This document shows positions 33,033 to 44,150 of a stretch of 64,000 bases of DNA, one piece after another. Under the pieces are notes generated by a model. The model saw only the letters and a list, made by a program, of their open reading frames with translations, was not told the origin of the DNA and did no database searches. The translations under genes were made by a program, and so were the position numbers. Every line of letters begins with the position of its first letter. Positions within the stretch are counted from its first letter, which is position 1. The DNA is from Triticum aestivum (taxonomy: Eukaryota > Streptophyta > Magnoliopsida > Poales > Poaceae), in the NCBI RefSeq assembly GCF_018294505.1, contig NC_057814.1:37017054-37081053 (forward strand). Direction: 5' to 3'.

Positions 33033-33287
33033 ATGCCGTGGTATGTCGTGTACAAGGGTAAGGTTCCCGGAGTCTACGACGACTGGGAGGAGTGTCGGAG
33101 ACAGGTTCACCGATTCAGCGGTAACAGTTACAAAGGGTACGCCACTAGGGTCGAGGCCGAATCTAGATACGCCCGCTATCTAGCGGGAGAGGGGAGGGAG
33201 CGTTGGAGGAACCGGATGAAGACGAGTTTCATCATGATGATGCTCATCGTGATGACCGCAGCTCTCTTCTATGTGATGGTAGTTTAG
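33033..33287 (+). CDS. Small RNase HI N-terminal/viroplasmin-domain protein with C-terminal membrane helix
   Basis: An intact 84-residue ORF. Residues 1-52 match the hybrid-binding (viroplasmin-like) fold: PWYVVYKGKVPGVYDDWEEC, then VHRFSGNSYKGYATRVEAESRY. In RNase HI this fold binds RNA/DNA hybrids. Residues 63-84 form a hydrophobic helix (SFIMMMLIVMTAALFYVMVV) after an Arg/Lys-rich segment, like a tail anchor. There is no RNase H catalytic domain. It lies 166 bases downstream of gene 2 on the same strand and may be its last exon: gcatag just before the ATG is a possible splice acceptor. It is the least damaged ORF of the element. Function in transposition is unknown. Confidence 0.75.
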   Translation: MPWYVVYKGKVPGVYDDWEECRRQVHRFSGNSYKGYATRVEAESRYARYLAGEGRERWRNRMKTSFIMMMLIVMTAALFYVMVV

Positions 33288-33559
33288 ATGATCGATATCG
33301 ACTTGTAATGTGAAGACAAACTCGCGGTCTCAAGATTTGTAATATAATGATTCATACTTATACATTTTGTTCGGTCTTTTCAATTCGGAGACTAATATGA
33401 TGAATTGTATTCGGAGACTAAAATGATGAATTGTATTCAGAGAGTAATCTTTTATTGTATTCGATGAATCTGTTGTTGATGTGTGCTGTCTATATTTTGT
33501 CCAATTATACATTTTGTAACCTGTGCAAAAAATAGAAAATTAAAAAAAAACCTAATATT
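33288..33559. other. 3' flank of the CACTA small ORF
   Basis: AT-rich with a threefold repeat of gatgaattgtattcrgagactaa at about 33392-33450. A candidate 3' untranslated region. Nothing else seen. Confidence 0.4.
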
Positions 33560-33919
33560 CATACTAATGGCGCATCACATCATAGTGCGCCATTAGTATG
33601 CCAAAGGATACTAATGGCGCATCACTAAACAGTGCGTCATTAGTATGCCGAAGTTACTAATGGCGCATCCATCTGTAGTGCGCCATTAGTATGCCAAAGC
33701 ACCTGGTATACATGGCCCCCTGGGAGGCATACTAATGGCGCACTGTAGTATATACTAATGGCGCATCTGGGGTGCGCCATTAGTATACCAGATACTAATG
33801 GCGCACCAGTGGTGCGCCATTAGTAAAATATACTAATGGCGTGCTACTAATGGCGCACCACTGATGCGCCATTAATGGCCAGATTAGGTGCGCCATTATT
33901 AGTCCTTTTTCTAGTAGTG
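33560..33919. repeat. 3' subterminal repeat region of the large CACTA
   Basis: Six to seven inverted pairs of ACTAATGGCGCAYC and TGCGCCATTAGT in the last 360 bases, several degenerate, ending in CCTTTTTCTAGTAGTG. Confidence 0.85.
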
Positions 33920-34073
33920 CATCAACGAGTTTCTGGTAGGCATTTCTGGCTGTGGCATTAGCATTATCGACAGGTTCCTCTGGAAGCGGATTATCTAGAA
34001 CTTGTTCCTTTTTCTCATGCCTAAGAACAATTCTCAGGTTTCTATACCAGGTGGTAAAGTTTGTTCCATTCAA
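33920..34073 (-). pseudogene. Copia gag, N-terminal part
   Basis: Starts MNGTNFTTWYRNLRIVLRHEKKEQVLDNP, the standard opening of Copia gag, and runs to AYQKLVD, where the CACTA is inserted. The frame resumes at 20587 (minus strand) after the CAT duplication. One gag was thus split across 13.3 kb. Confidence 0.9.
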
Positions 34074-35482
34074 TTTATCTTTTTCCAGGATTTATTTCAA
34101 CGCAAAAGGGGTAACTCGAGCAGGTGGTGCCATTGATCTACAACAGAAATATGCAAAACACTAGGACATGTATTCATGAAGAGTAATTCATATTAAACAT
34201 TTTAATAAGATCATTACTCCCACTAAAATCAACATCCCTCGGTTGATACTTTGTGATTCAAGATCCAAGATCAACATGTCAACTAGTGAGCTTTTGCATC
34301 ACCGCTAGAGGACAAGATCACTCGGTAAGCAACTCTTGCTAATCGTATCTCCATACGACTCTTGTTGTTCGGGACATCTCATACCTCGCCAACTCCTATG
34401 CCTCGTAGCCCAAAACTGTTTTGATAGCCACGACAAGTCAACCAATGCTCCGCGTGTAAGTGTCCGACACAAACCCATCACTTCAAGGAGATCTAGTGGC
34501 ACCCTAGTTTCATAGGCCCGCCACTAAATATACTTGATGTGTGAAGGTGCAGCAATTGGGGAGGCATTTGTACTTGACATTCTTTGAGGGATCACCCTAC
34601 TTAAAACATCTACCATGCAAAAGGAAGGGTGCATAAAAGGGATAAACTTTCACAGGCAGTTTATGTATGTGCGATATGGTATAGCCCCTTTTCACAGCGC
34701 GTGGTGATCTCCATCTCCACGTGTGCTGTCTGCCCATGCATGGTTGTCCTCATGGTGATCTCCATCTCCATGCCATGGTGTCAACCGCCAAGTGTTACAT
34801 AAGATACTATGCTATTAAAAACTAATAGCTACTGAAAGTAAATTACATTACATGGCTTCTCATGTTGACACGCAGGTCATTAATACAATAATGGGACAAC
34901 CATATGGCTCCTGCCGGTTGCCGCACTCATGACACGCAGGTCATGAAACAATAATATACAAGCAACATACATGGGCTATACCAAATCACAGTCATTCCCT
35001 GCAAAAACGAGTCAGACGTTCTACCACCGAAGATAAAACCTCCTGAAACTCTATCTTCCAATCGGATTTTGGCCTAGCCAGAAGCGCCGAAATCCTGTTC
35101 CAGTTTGACAGGTCGTGGAGCAAAATCGGAGTTCGTATGCAAAAGGTATAGCCGTTTTACCGAGACCGCTCCAACAGATTTCAGCACCGCGGAAATCACA
35201 TTTCCAAGGTGTTGATCTATGTTCCCATTCGATCAATCTCATTGATCTTCGCGTGCTACATCCGGATTTACGTTCCACTGTCTACCCCGATGGCGGACAA
35301 CCGACCGGTAGGGGTAAGTCGTGTCACGATCTCTGCATCACGATCACGGAAACAAGATCACAAAACCAACCTTCAACACTGACATGCGCGACCGATCTCA
35401 TCGACCCGTACCTGAACCGATCTACATATCTCATATGCATATCCTCGAATCTATTACCACACAGCGGAGGCTCTAATACCAC
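34074..35482 (-). promoter_or_regulatory. Copia leader and primer binding site
   Basis: Immediately inside the 5' LTR the minus strand reads TGGTATTAGAGC, one change from the TGGTATCAGAGC site complementary to initiator tRNA-Met. The following ~1.4 kb leader has no ORF of note. It contains a duplicated phrase, ggtgatctccatctcca, at 34704 and 34755. Confidence 0.8.
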
Positions 35483-36812
35483 TGTTGGAACACGCGGTTC
35501 GCTATGCTAGCACCAAATAGAATTTTCTACCGCGCACCCAAGATCATGGTGTTGGAAATAGATCCCGGGATCGGGTTTACCACTAGACGCGCAGTCACCA
35601 CAGCGGAAGTAGAGTTGGTGATGCGTGTAGCGGATCTCCCGCGAACAGCGAAGACTCGTGAACGGTGATCTCCCGTGAACGGCACCTCGCGGTTCCCTCG
35701 AACGGTTCGTCCAAGCACCGCAGATGCGATGCCTCCAAGGTATCCACACGTACGGGGAGCAGCGTCGAGCGGCGGACTGCTAGGTCCGGTCGCGCGGCCT
35801 GGGCATGGGGAGTGGCGCTGGCTAACCAGGGTTCAATCCGATCAACCCTAAGTGGTGTGCCCACTCCCCTTTATATAGACCTCCGAGGTGGGCTCAACAC
35901 TTGAGCCCACTAGGAGTCCACATCCATTTTCCACTCAGATCCAATCCGAATGGGCTGCAGCCCCTTAAGTGTGCGACCCTATAGGTTCACGTTCACATGG
36001 ACACGACCAGAGTCGATAGTTGGTAGCGGCTCCTAGCAGAATGTGCCAACTCCCATGTGGGCGTAAAGTCGTTTGACGAACCTCAACAATGTGGCATATG
36101 CAACATTCCTTTTGCCTCACGATATTTGTTGTCGAGCTCAAGGCGAGTACTTGTCACCCTTGTGTTAACTCGACCTCTCTTCTCGAAACCATGATACAGA
36201 TTCCCGAACTGGGTTAACACTTAACCCAGTCGCATGGCCATGCTTTCCGAATCTGATCACTCGAGAGGGCCCAGAGAATATCTCTCCGAATAGGTGGGGC
36301 AAATTCCATCTTGGTCAACCATGTCTCGTGGCATGTCTCACGACTCACCTGAAAGCTACCTTTATAACTACCCAGTTACGGAGTAGCGTTTGATAGACCC
36401 TAAGTGAGTCGATCCTCATCCCGAGAACATGCGAGGACCTCAGGTCTAGGACATGGCATAGACATTGCACTTGAGACTAACAGATGACTATATCTCGCTG
36501 CGTCTCAAAGTGGGTCTGTCCGGCTCGGTGATCTCCATCCCCGAGCCCATACTATCGGTTTAGTATCTCCATGCACATGACTTGTGAAACATAGTCATCA
36601 ACCAAGTCGTATACTAGTCAAGGATATGTGTCCGCATAACCTTATCAACTAGGGACCCTTAAAACAATCATCATACAATACATAGTTCCACAAACAAGTC
36701 ACATACTTATTGATACATAGCATTGATGATGTTCAAGGACAATACAAAGGACTCATGAATACATATGGAAATATCATCATCACATGATTGCCTCTAGGGC
36801 ATATCTCCAACA
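35483..36812 (-). repeat. 5' LTR of the Copia element
   Basis: 1330 bases from TGTTGGAACA to TCCAACA, equal in length to the left copy. A TATA-like ctttatatagacc lies at about 35869-35881 on the plus strand (tctatataaag on the element's strand), in the position expected for the LTR promoter. Confidence 0.95.
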
Positions 36813-36817
36813 GAGGG

Positions 36818-38063
36818 GCCTTCTATTCAACAAATCTCATTAATAAGGAGCTCCAAAAAGAGGATTGAACCCACACATGATGTGGTGAAGAAGAAGAAAA
36901 GGAAAAGGAAGAGAGGTAAAAAGATATCTGTCCCAAATAATGTTGCTCCTATTATTGTTGTGCCTCATGAAAATGAATCAAAAATAATTATGGAAGATGA
37001 TGCACTTGATGATGATCTTGTTATGCCTATTTCTTGTTGTGATGATTATGATTTGGAAGATAATAATACTTCTTATGATCTTGAAAATCTTTTTGGCACT
37101 TGCTTGGAAGAATATGATAATTGCTATACTATTGGTGCTATCCATACTATTAATGATGAGAATGATTATGCTTATGATATGAAAGTGCCCAAGCTTGGGG
37201 AAGCTATGTTTGATGAAGATGACATATTTGAGAATATATTTGCTGAAATTAATGTTTGTCACAAGCTTGGGGAGGCTACGTTTAATGAAGATGATATTTT
37301 TAATCTCCCAAGTTTTGATATGCAAATTTATAAGGATGATAGCATGCCTCCTACTTATGATGATTATATTGATGAAAGTGGGTTTGGAAGAGTGTCAACT
37401 TTAGGAAGTAGTGATCCCACTATTTTGGAGGATGTTGAATCTTATTGTGATAATTGTGAAATTGGATTTGGAGAAGTCATGACTTTATTTAATGATGAAT
37501 CCACTATTTCCGAAGAGGTTTCAATTGATTATGATGAGAACAAAGTTGCTACTTATGATGATTATGGTGATGAAACTTATGCTATAAAGAGTAGTGATGA
37601 TTATATTTATAAAACTTGTCATGATTATGATTATCCTTTTTCTAAACATTACTCTTTTAATGTGGAAACAATTTATAGTATTCAAGTCTCTTATGAAACT
37701 CCCACTATTCCGAATGAAAAGAATTTTGCTTATGTGGAGGGTAATAAAATTTATATGCAAGTAGATCATGAAAATAATGCTTTAGGTGCTGGTTATATTG
37801 TTGAATTTATTCATGATGCTACTGAAAATTATTATGAGGGAGGAACATATGCTTGTAGGAATTGCAATAATATCAAGTTTCCTCTCTATGTGCTTAAAGT
37901 TTCAAAGTTATGCTTGTTTTACCTTCCTATGCTAGTTGATTATTGTTCCCATAAGTTATTTGCTCACAAAATCCCTATGCATAGGAAGTGGGTTATACTT
38001 AAATGTGCTAGTCATATTCTTCATGATGCTCTCTTTATGTTTCAATTCTTATATTTTTTGTGA
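36818..38063 (+). pseudogene. Element A ORF, C-terminal part
   Basis: Continues in phase from 15517: GPSIQQISLIRSSKKRIEP, then a Lys/Arg cluster (KKKKRKRKRGKK) and a long acidic region dominated by Asp, Glu and Tyr, with repeated KLGEAMFDEDDIFEN / KLGEATFNEDDIFN and YDDY units. It ends HILHDALFMFQFLYFL-stop. The basic cluster could be a nuclear or nucleic-acid-binding signal. There are no enzymatic motifs. The ORF from 36882 is intact; the defect of the gene is the upstream frameshift and the Copia insertion. Function unknown. Confidence 0.65.
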
Positions 38064-40801
38064 GCATCATTGAAATCATCATGCCTAGCTAGGGGCGTTA
38101 AACGTTAGAGCTTGTTGGGAGGCAACCCAATTTTATTTTAGTTTCTTGATTTTTGGTTCTGTTTAGGAATAAATAATCCATATAGCTTCTTTTTAGATGT
38201 GGTTTTATGTTTTAGTTAGTGTTTGTGCCAAGTAGAACCTTTCGGAAGACTTGGGTGAAGTCTTTATGATCATGCTGTAAAAAACAGAAACTTTAGCGCT
38301 CACGAGATTAGCTAAAACTTTTTAATGGAGAGTGCTATTTAGTTGATTCTTTTTGCAGATGATTACTAGACAAATTACAATTTATTTTAGAATTTTTGGA
38401 GCTCCAGAAGTTTGTGTTAGTTACAGATTACTACAGACTGTTCTGTTTTTGACAGATTCTGTTTTCATTGTGTTGCTTGCTTATTTTGATGAATCTACGG
38501 GTAGTAAAATAGTTTATAAACCATAGAGAAGTTTGAATACAGTAGGTATAACACCAATATAAATAAAGAATGAGTTCATTACAGTACCTTGAAGTGGTTT
38601 TTTGTTTTCTTTCGCTAACGGAGCTTACGAGTTTTCGGTTAAGTTTTGTGTTGTGAAGTTTTCAAGTTTTGGGTAAAGATTCGATGGACTATGGAATAAG
38701 GAGTGGCAAGAGCCTAAGATTGGGGATGCCCAAGGCACCCCAAGGTAATATTCCAGGATAACCAAGAGTCTAAGCTTGGTTATGCCCCGGATGGCATCCC
38801 CTCTTTCGTCTTCATCCATCGGTAACTTTACTTGGAGCTATATTTTTATTCACCACATGATATGTGTTTTGCTTGGAGCGTCATTTATTTTCTTTTGTTT
38901 TGCTTGCTGTTTGAATAAAATACCAAGATCTGAAATTCTTAAATGAGAGAGAGTCTTCACATAGCTACATAATTATTCAACTACTCATTGACCTTCACTT
39001 ATATCTTTCGGAGTAGTTTGTCGTTTGCTCTAGTGCTTCACTTATATCTTTTAGAGCACAATGGTGGTTTTATTTTGAAGAAATAGATGAACTCTCGTGC
39101 TTCAATTATATTATTTTGAGAGTCCTAAATAGCATGGTAATTTTCTTAAATAATCCTAATATGCTAGGTATTCAAGAATAGTAAAAAAAACTTATGAGTG
39201 TGTTGAACACTAAGAGAAGTTTGATGCTTGATGATTGTTTTGAGATATGGAGGTAGTAATATTAGAGTCATGCTAGTTGAGTAGTTGTGAATTTGAGAGA
39301 TACTTGTGTTAAAGTTTGTGATTCCCGTAGCATGCACGTATGGTGAACCGTTATGTGATGAAGTCGGAGCATAATTTATTTATTGATTGTCTTCCTTATG
39401 AGTGGCGGTCGGGGACGAGCGATGGTTTGTTCCTACCAATCTATCCCCCTAGGAGCATGCGCGTAATTCTTTGCTTTGATAACTTGTAGATTTTTGCAAT
39501 AAGTATATGAGTTCTTTATGACTAATGTTGAGTCCATGGATTATACGCACTCTTCTTCCTTCAACCATTGCTAGCCTCTCTAATACCGCGCACTTTTCGC
39601 CGGTATCATACACACACCATAAACCTTCCTCAAAACAGCCACCATACCTACCTATCATGGCATTTCCATAGCCATTCCGAGATATATTGGCATGCAACTT
39701 GCCACCGTTCATAATTCTGTTATACATGCCACTCTTGATTCCTTGCATATCCCGGTACACTGCCGGAGGCATTCATATAGAGTCATATTTTGTTCTAAGT
39801 ATCAAGTTGTAATTGATGAGTTGTAAGAAAATAAAAGTGTGATGATCTTCATTTTCAGAGCATTGTCCCAAGTGAGGAAAAGGATGATGGAGACTATGAT
39901 TCCCCCACAAGTGGGGATGAGACTCCGGACGAAAAATAAAAAATAAAATAAAAAAAGAGGCCATAAAAAAAGAGAAAAGGCCCAAAAAAAGGAATAAAAA
40001 ATGAGAGAAAAAGAGAGAAGGGACAATGCTACTATCCTTTTACCACACTTGTGCTTCAAAGTAGCACCATGATCTTCATGATAGAGAGTCTCCTATGTTG
40101 TCACTTTCATATACTAGTGGGAGTTTTACATTATAGAACTTGGCTTGTATATTCCAATGATCGGCTTCCTCAAAATGCCCTAGGTCTTCGTGAGCAAGCG
40201 AGTTGGATGCACACCCACTTAGTTTCTTTTGTTGAGCTTTCATATACTTATAGCTCTAGTGCATCCGTTGCATGGCAATCCCTACTCACTCACATTGATA
40301 TCTATTGATGGGCATCTCCATAGCCCGTTGATATGCCTAGTCGATGTGAGACTATCTTCTCCCTCTTTTTGTCTTCTCCACAGCCACCATTCTATTCCAC
40401 ATAAAGTGTTATGTCCATGGCTCACGCTCATGTATTGCGTGAAGATTGAAAAAGTTTGAAAATGTCAAAAGTATGAAACAATTGCTTGGCTTGTCATCGG
40501 GGTTGTGCATGATTTAAATATTTTGTGTGGTGAAGATAGAGCATAGCTAGACTATATGATTTTGTAGGGATAACTTTCTTTGGCCATGTTATTTTGAGAA
40601 GACATAATTGCTTAGTTAGTATGCTTGAAGTATTATTATTTTTATGTCAATATGAACTTTTATCTTGAATCTTTCGGATCTGAATATTCATACCACAAAG
40701 AAGAATTACATTGAAATTATGTCAAGTAGCATTCCACATCAAAAATTCTGTTTTTATCATTTACCTACTCGAGGACGAGCAGGAATTAAGCTTGGGGATG
40801 C
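38064..40801 (+). other. 3' non-coding part of element A with polypurine tract
   Basis: AT-rich sequence without a convincing ORF. It shares blocks with the 3' half of element B in opposite orientation, for example the tgatgggcatccccatagcccgttgat-type and gtggggatgagactccgg regions. It ends aggaattaagcttggggatgc, the tract where plus-strand DNA synthesis would start, directly before the right LTR. Confidence 0.7.
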
Positions 40802-42439
40802 TGATACGTCTCCAATGTATCTATAATTTTTGATTGTTCCATGCTATTATATTATCTGTTTTGGATGTTTATGGGCTTTATTAAACACTTTTATATTACT
40901 TTTGGGACTAACCTATTGACCCAGAGCCCAGTGCCAGTTCCTGTTTTTTCCCTTGTTTCAGTGTTTCAAAGAAAAGGAATATCAAACGGAGCCGAAACGG
41001 AATGAAACCTTCTGGAGAAGTTATTTTTGGAAGGAAAGCTACCCGATAGACTTGGAGTGCACGTCGGGAAAGAAACGAGGGAGCCACGAGGTAGGGGGGC
41101 GCGCCCTCCACCCTCGTGGGCCCCTCGTGGCTCCCCTGACGTACTTCTTCCTCCTATATATATACCCATATACCCTAAAACGATCGGGGAACAGAATAGA
41201 TCGGGAGTTCCGCCGCCGCAAGCCTCTGTAGCCACCAAAAACCAATCGGGACCCTGTTCCGGCACCCTGCCGGAGGGGGGATCCCTCACCGGTGGCCATC
41301 TTCATCATCCCGGCGCTCTCCATGACGAGGAGGGAGTAGTTCACCCTCGGGGCTGAGGGTATGTACCAGTAGCTATGTGTTTGATCTTTCTCTCTCTCTC
41401 TCTCTCGTGTTCTTGATTTGGCACGATCTTGATGTATCGCCAGCTTTGTTATTATAGTTGGATCTTATGTTGCTTCTCCCCCTCTACTCTCTTGTAATGG
41501 ATTGAGTTTTCCCGTTGAAGTAATCTTATCGGATTGAGTCTTTAATGATTTGAGAAGACTTGATGTATGTCTTGCCGTGCGTATGTGTGGTGACAATGGG
41601 ATATCACGTGATTCACTTGATGTATGTTTTGGTGATCAACTTGCGGGTTCCGCCATGAACCTATGCATAGGTGTTGACACACGTTTTCGTCTTGATTCTC
41701 CGATAGAAACTTTGGGGCACTCTTTGAGGTTCAATGTGTTGGTTGAATAGATGAATCTAAGATTGTGTGATGCATATCATATAATCATACCCACGGATAC
41801 TTGAGGTGACATTAGGTTTTTCGTTGATTTGCGTCTTAAGGTGTTATTCTAGTACGAACTCTAGGGCTGTTTGTGACACTTATAGGAATAGCCCAATGGA
41901 TTGATTGGAAAGAATAACTTTGAGGTGGTTTCGTACCCTACCATAATCTCTTCGTTTGTTCTCCGCTATTAGTGACTTTGGAGTGACTCTTTGTTGCATG
42001 TTGAGGGATAGTTATATGATCCAATTATGTTATTATTGTTGAGAGAACTTGCACTAGTGAAAGTATGAACCCTAGGCCTTGTTTCCTAGCATTGCAATAC
42101 CGTTTACGCTCACTTTTACCACTTGTTACCTTGCTGTTTTTTATATTTTCAGACTACAAAAACCTATATCTACCATCCATATTGCACTTGTATCACCATC
42201 TCTTCGCCGAACTAGTGCACCTATACAATTTACAATTGTATTGGGTGTGTTGGGGACACAAGAGACTCTTTGTTATTTGGTTGCAGGGTTGCTTGAGAAA
42301 GACCATCTTCATCCTATGCATCCCACGAATTGATAAACCTTAGGTCATCCACTTGAGGGAAATTTTCTACTGTCCTACAAACCTCTGCACTTGGAGGCCC
42401 AACAACATCTACAAGAACAAGGTTGCATAGTAGACATCA
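40802..42439 (+). repeat. 3' LTR of element A
   Basis: 1638 bases from TGATACGTCTCC to GTAGACATCA, uninterrupted. It shows the empty site (cttgatgtatgtcttg, about 41568) for the CACTA in the left LTR. A CT run lies at 41389-41406. Confidence 0.95.
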
Positions 42440-42444
42440 CGCGC

Positions 42445-43237
42445 CGGCTTCGCCCCCGCCAATGATGCCTCTTCTGATGGAAGGCCATGTCGGAGACCAG
42501 CCCTGCGAATTCTTCATCAGGCTGCGCCGGCCTCCGCATCACCATCTTCGTCTTCCTGCCCCGTTTCTTGGGAGATGGAGCGTGACCCGCCCCAATCCCT
42601 CAGATTGCACATGTGGGGCTGCGGGAATTGGGGCACGCGGGTTGACGTCGACTTCCCGGCTCCTCGGGTCTTGTACCTCCGTCGTGGGTGGAAGACGTTC
42701 GCTCGCATCCACAGCCTGACGGTGGGGCTCGTCCTCTACTTCAAATTAATGGAGGACGGCCTGCTCTCCATCAAGGTCTTCGGAGACTTCGGGACTCGCC
42801 TGAAGTGCTGCGTGGAGAGCTCCTCCGACGGAGATTCCGACGATGGAAGCTCTTCCTCGAGCGAAAGTGATGAGGAGGACTACGGGGCAGATGACGGGGA
42901 CGAGTCCGACGAGGCGTCGGACGCCCCGCGCCTGGGCGGGTGCGGCAGCAGCAGCATCTGCACCTGGCCGCTCCTCCGGCAGAGTTTTGCCGGGGGTGGG
43001 GCCAGCTCCTTGAACTTCTCGGGGCCGTCTCCTTGGGCGGCTGGCGTCGGGAGGCTGCGAAAGAGGAAGAGGGCGGGCGGCAAGGCCGTCAACTCGGAGT
43101 ACGCGGGCACCGACGCCTTCATCGCGTATTGTCGGTCCTGCCGCCTTGTCTTCCATCTCCTTTCCCGGCACCGTCATCACCGGCCCACACGTGGGCGGCC
43201 ACCGAGGTGTTCTCTTGGTGCTTTCTGCTGCTCGTAG
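42445..43237 (+). pseudogene. Antisense B3-domain gene, C-terminal part
   Basis: Continues from 11132. EFFIRLRRPPHHHLRLPA (42507 onward) is followed by a one-base frameshift near 42570, then QSLRLHMWGCGNWGTRVDVDFP, LYLRRGWKTFARIHSLTVGL and VLYFKLMEDGLLSIKVF. This is the order of a plant B3 DNA-binding domain of REM type: FF start, GW..F...H.L..G core, final F.V.(V)F strand. After the domain comes a Ser/Asp/Glu-rich stretch (SSSSSESDEEDYGADDGDESDE) and a basic end. The gene lies between the pol 3' end and the 3' LTR, transcribed opposite to pol. It could be captured from a host REM gene. It may be a regulator of the element, but that is inference. Confidence 0.75.
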
Positions 43238-44150
43238 CTCGCCTAGACGACCCTTTGGCCCTTTCGTCTCCTTGACCTGCCTCCTGAGGAGAGGGACAAG
43301 AAAGGGATTACGGGCATCTCATCTCTTTTTTAATATGTAAGCCTTCGGGCCTTGTTATATTTAATGCTTGTAATCCCCCTTGTTCATGTTTTTCATTCTG
43401 TACGGACTGTACCTGTGTGGGATGTTTTTTTAATGAAAATGGGATGTTTGCCGGGTTTTTCGTTCATGGTTAGACCCCGCGACATGGAGCGAATCCTTTT
43501 TACAATTTAAGATAAACATTTTTCGCCCGGCAACAGGCCTTGCCGTCCCCCCACTTCGCTCGACCATTCTCGCGCCCCTGGCAGAGGCAGGGATGAAGCG
43601 GGCTTAGGCTCCTCGTTCTACTTCCTTGCCACCGCGACTACAACCAAATCCGGGCCCAGGAGATAATCCTTGGGTATAGAAAAGGGGAGCATAGTGGCCT
43701 AGAAATAAAACGAGGTTTCACATATCCCAGTTCCGTTCCGAAACGCATGATAGAGGATGAAAGACTTATCTGGATCTGCAGCCCCCGGCAACCTTGTCTT
43801 GCCGCGGTTGGATCCTAGTGCTTGCAGCCCCCGGCAACTCTGGTTTGCCGGGGTCAGGACGCCGGTCCGTTTCCTTTCTTCCAAGTAGCTTAGCAGAAGT
43901 GCTCATGTGCCCTGCGAACAAAAGGAGGACAGAAAAGAAACAGATAGACGCGCACTCGACCTCTAGGCTAGGGGTTAGTCGCCGCTAAGCACTATCAACC
44001 CTAACCAAGGAAGAGACTCGATGTAGCATGCATGCTATAACTTAGGGCGCCAGCGCTTCATTTATTTATGCTCAGGGTCTGCGCCTGGATTTGTACAAAG
44101 GGTTACATGCCTTGCCAGCAAAGCTTGTACAAAAGGTGGCTTGCCGGGAG
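43238..44150. other. Region between convergent B3 gene and pol 3' ends
   Basis: Likely 3' untranslated sequence of the B3 gene (tttaatgcttgtaatccccctt near 43360, tttttaatgaaaatggg near 43430) and of pol. Several gccccggcaaccttgtcttgccg words occur near 43780-43860. No coding sequence recognised. Confidence 0.5.

Larger units (their letters stand above)
20591..33919 (+). mobile_element. CACTA DNA transposon, 13.3 kb, three genes
   Basis: The 5' end reads CACTACTAGAAAAAGG and the 3' end is its exact complement CCTTTTTCTAGTAGTG; the 3-bp duplication CAT is at 20588-20590 and 33920-33922. Subterminal inverted units of ACTAATGGCGCACC occupy 20620-21225 and 33560-33900. Inside are a TNP2-type transposase (21705-25186), a multi-exon gene with a Ulp1-like end (29168-32866) and a small viroplasmin-like ORF (33033-33287). 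The transposase has stops, so the copy is probably non-functional, yet the ends are intact and could be moved in trans. Confidence 0.95.
15518..36812 (-). mobile_element. Ty1/copia LTR retrotransposon
   Basis: Two 1330-base LTRs, perfect 5-bp duplication GAGGG (15513-15517, 36813-36817), tRNA-iMet-type primer site, and gag-protease-integrase-RT-RNase H order on the minus strand define a Copia element. It interrupts element A's ORF and is itself interrupted in gag by a CACTA element (20591-33919). Without the insert it is about 8 kb. Several frameshifts and a stop inactivate gag-pol. Confidence 0.95.
11133..42439 (+). mobile_element. Non-autonomous LTR retrotransposon (element A)
   Basis: LTRs begin TGATACRTCTCCAA and end GTAGACATCA, flanked by the perfect duplication CGCGC (11128-11132, 42440-42444). 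A tRNA-Asp-type primer site follows the left LTR and a polypurine-like aagcttggggatgc precedes the right LTR, so it reads left to right. Its only long ORF is an acidic protein without gag-pol domains, interrupted by a Copia element. Without inserts it is about 8.2 kb. Mobilisation must rely on another element's enzymes. Confidence 0.9.

Noticed and set aside
33033..33287. Endogenous pararetrovirus fragment (because of the viroplasmin-like fold)
   Set aside because: There are no other viral motifs nearby, the ORF lies inside a CACTA between gene 2 and the 3' subterminal repeats, and the fold is shared with cellular RNase HI.
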